Below are positions 5,919-7,600 of a stretch of 7,600 nucleotides of DNA, piece after piece. Under the pieces are notes generated by a model. It was not told the DNA's origin and ran no database searches. It saw nothing but the letters and a program-made list of their open reading frames with translations. Source of the DNA: a bacterium UBP3_UBA6266. GTDB lineage: Bacteria; Auribacterota; UBA6266. How positions within the stretch are numbered: position 1 is the first letter of the stretch; each line of letters starts with the position of its first letter. The translations under genes were made by a program, and so were the position numbers. The stretch is from NCBI GenBank assembly GCA_002440765.1, contig DJVC01000043.1, positions 1 through 7,600 on the forward strand, read 5' to 3'.

Positions 5919-7600
5919 ATGACACACATTAAACTTTCCCGTATTTTTTCGATTTTTTTGGTTATCACCGCTTTAGTTTTTTCTTCAGGCAGTGTTTTTG
6001 CGGAGTTGTCCCTTTACACAAACCCGAACATCCCCGTTGAGCAAAGAGTAGAGGACCTGTTAAAGAAAATGACGCTGGAAGAGAAAATTACCCAGGTTGC
6101 GGGCGCAGACCATATGAACACGCCCGAGAACAAACGGCTGGGAATACCGTCGCTGAAAATGACCGACGGGCCTCACGGAGTCAGATGGGGCTCTTCAACC
6201 TGTTTTCCTACGCTGATAACACTGGGGTCAAGCTGGGATCCGGTGCTTCTGAGGGCTGTCGGGAAAGCTCTCGGCAGGGAAACAAGGGCAAAAGACAGGA
6301 ATGTCCTACTGGGACCATGCATAAATATACATAGGACACCTTTGGGCGGGAGGAATTTTGAAAGTTTCGGGGAAGACCCGTATTTAATATCGGAACTGGT
6401 GGTGGAATATGTGAAAGGTGTCCAGAGCGAGAAAATCGGGACTTCGACAAAACATTACGCATGTAACAACCAGGAATTTGAGCGGACGACCATAAGCGTG
6501 GAGATAGATGAAAGGACGCTTCGGGAAATTTATCTTCCCGGGTTTGAAGCCGCGGTTAAGGAAGCCGACACTTTAACGGTGATGGGCGCCTATAACAAAG
6601 TTAACGGCGATTATTGCTGCGCCAGCAAATATCTTTTAACGGATATTCTGAAGGATGAATGGGGATTTAAGGGGCTCGTAGTTTCGGACTGGGGCGCTGT
6701 GCACAGCACTGTGAAAACGGCGAATGCGGGGCTTGACCTTGAGATGCCGGGTCCGCCGACGTTTTACGGTAAACATCTTTTGCGGGCCGTTAAAAACGGT
6801 GAAGTCAGTGAAAAGGTGCTGGACGATAAAGTCCGCCGGATACTGAGAGTTATGTTTAAACTCGGGCTGTTTGACAGTCCGGACCCGAGTTTAAAAGGCG
6901 CCTGTGATACAAAAGAACACAGAGCGCTTGCAAGGGAAGCCGCAAGAAGAGGAATTGTCCTCCTGAAAAATAACAGCGAGACCCTCCCTATAGATAAAAA
7001 CAAAATCAGGTCTATCGCAGTAATAGGGCCTAAGGCCGAGGCTGCGCTGCTCGGAGGCGGAGGCAGCTCCAGCGTAACTCCCAATTGCGCCATAAGCCCG
7101 CTTGACGGGTTGCTGGAAAAATGCAGAAGAGAAAAAGTTAAATTAACTTTTTCGCAGGGCTCTTGTATGCCCAAAGATTTGATTCCTATAGACTTCGGGG
7201 AATTTACTACACCCGGTCCTAATCCTCAACCCGGGCTTAAAGCCGAATTCTTTAAAAATACCGAGCTGAATGGAAGGCCTGTTCTCACGCGGGTGGACAG
7301 GAAGATTGATTTTGACTGGGGAGGCAATTCGCCGGGCTCTGATATCGGCGCTAATAATTTTTCCGCGCGGTGGACCGGGAAATTTACGCCTTCGAAATCG
7401 GGAGAATATGATCTCGGCCTTTTAAGCGATGACGGCAGCCGGCTTTATATTGACGGGAAACTCGTTATTAATAACTGGTGGGAACACGGCCCTGAAACCA
7501 GAAGGGAAACAGTTTATCTTGAGGCGGGGAAAACTTACGATGTACGTATTGAGATGTTCGAAAAAAGCGGAAACGCTGTTATCAAGCTGGGATATTCCCC
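5919..7600 (+). CDS. Secreted family 3 glycoside hydrolase with PA14 domain (3' end outside window)
   Basis: The frame is open for 560 codons to the right edge. A signal peptide (MTHIKLSRIFSIFLVITALV, cleavage near A28 after SVFA) is followed by the GH3 N-terminal barrel. It opens with VEDLLKKMTLEEKI, has MTDGPHGVR (Asp83), GRNFESFGEDP (Arg145, Glu152, Asp153) and STKHYACNN (Lys178, His179), and has the nucleophile Asp257 in VVSDWGA. The second domain begins near residue 320 (EAARRGIVLLKNN) and is interrupted from about residue 439 by a PA14 domain (GLKAEFFKN, LLSDDGSRLYIDGKLV, NWWEHG). This order is known from beta-glucosidases such as Kluyveromyces BglI, where PA14 shapes substrate choice. 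The acid/base Glu is expected beyond the window. Likely substrates are short beta-linked glucosides or xylosides, split in the periplasm or at the surface. AAAAGGA (5906-5912) is the ribosome binding site. Confidence 0.95.
   Translation, partial: MTHIKLSRIFSIFLVITALVFSSGSVFAELSLYTNPNIPVEQRVEDLLKKMTLEEKITQVAGADHMNTPENKRLGIPSLKMTDGPHGVRWGSSTCFPTLITLGSSWDPVLLRAVGKALGRETRAKDRNVLLGPCINIHRTPLGGRNFESFGEDPYLISELVVEYVKGVQSEKIGTSTKHYACNNQEFERTTISVEIDERTLREIYLPGFEAAVKEADTLTVMGAYNKVNGDYCCASKYLLTDILKDEWGFKGLVVSDWGAVHSTVKTANAGLDLEMPGPPTFYGKHLLRAVKNGEVSEKVLDDKVRRILRVMFKLGLFDSPDPSLKGACDTKEHRALAREAARRGIVLLKNNSETLPIDKNKIRSIAVIGPKAEAALLGGGGSSSVTPNCAISPLDGLLEKCRREKVKLTFSQGSCMPKDLIPIDFGEFTTPGPNPQPGLKAEFFKNTELNGRPVLTRVDRKIDFDWGGNSPGSDIGANNFSARWTGKFTPSKSGEYDLGLLSDDGSRLYIDGKLVINNWWEHGPETRRETVYLEAGKTYDVRIEMFEKSGNAVIKLGYS

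Noticed and set aside
6764..7174. Minus-strand frame of 136 residues
   Set aside because: It is antisense to the GH3 gene, whose catalytic motifs are intact on the + strand.

Overview
The window suggests a Gram-negative, probably uncultured bacterium. There is a type V (autotransporter) outer-membrane protein with a C-terminal beta-barrel, plus several Sec signal peptides and a Skp/OmpH-like periplasmic protein. The scattered short palindromes built on AATAGGGACAGACACC are, from memory, common in genomes of poorly cultured Gram-negative lineages such as Omnitrophota, PVC bacteria and Desulfobacterota. The phylum cannot be fixed from this window. All genes lie on the + strand.

Layout. Bases 1-28 are the last codons of a Skp-like gene whose surviving 25 bp are identical to an internal part of the intact Skp-like gene at 569-1123. 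It stops right where a palindrome arm begins (30-47). A good promoter (60-87) follows. Then comes a 409-bp block (140-548) with the marks of a single integron gene cassette: a core GTTAGGC at its left edge, one ORF for a small membrane protein, and an attC-like hairpin whose inverse core GCCTAAC overlaps the stop codon. Removing the block rejoins the promoter to the ribosome binding site (554-560) of the Skp-like gene, so the cassette appears to have landed in that gene's leader. The Skp-like gene itself seems to begin at an ATA codon. A small secreted protein (1245-1688) follows, behind a second, inverted copy of the palindrome arm (1206-1222).

The largest gene (1807-5229) encodes a 1140-residue autotransporter. 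Its passenger is a run of about 50-residue Trp-anchored repeats (T5SS/PEP-CTERM-associated type) arranged in a higher-order pattern, followed by a beta-strand repeat, a helical linker and the barrel. A single-pass membrane protein of unknown function (5274-5849) follows 44 bp later, probably in the same transcript. A perfect 20-bp inverted repeat (5851-5899) separates it from a secreted family 3 glycoside hydrolase with an inserted PA14 domain (from 5919), which runs off the right edge.

Most products are exported. The Skp-like protein could help outer-membrane proteins such as the autotransporter through the periplasm, and the GH3 enzyme would act on beta-linked glycans outside the inner membrane. 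No functional link between them can be shown from the sequence. No integrase, transposase, RNA gene, CRISPR array or defence gene was seen. The most unusual parts are the isolated cassette, the ATA start, the truncated duplicate and the dispersed palindromes, all in the first 1.25 kb.
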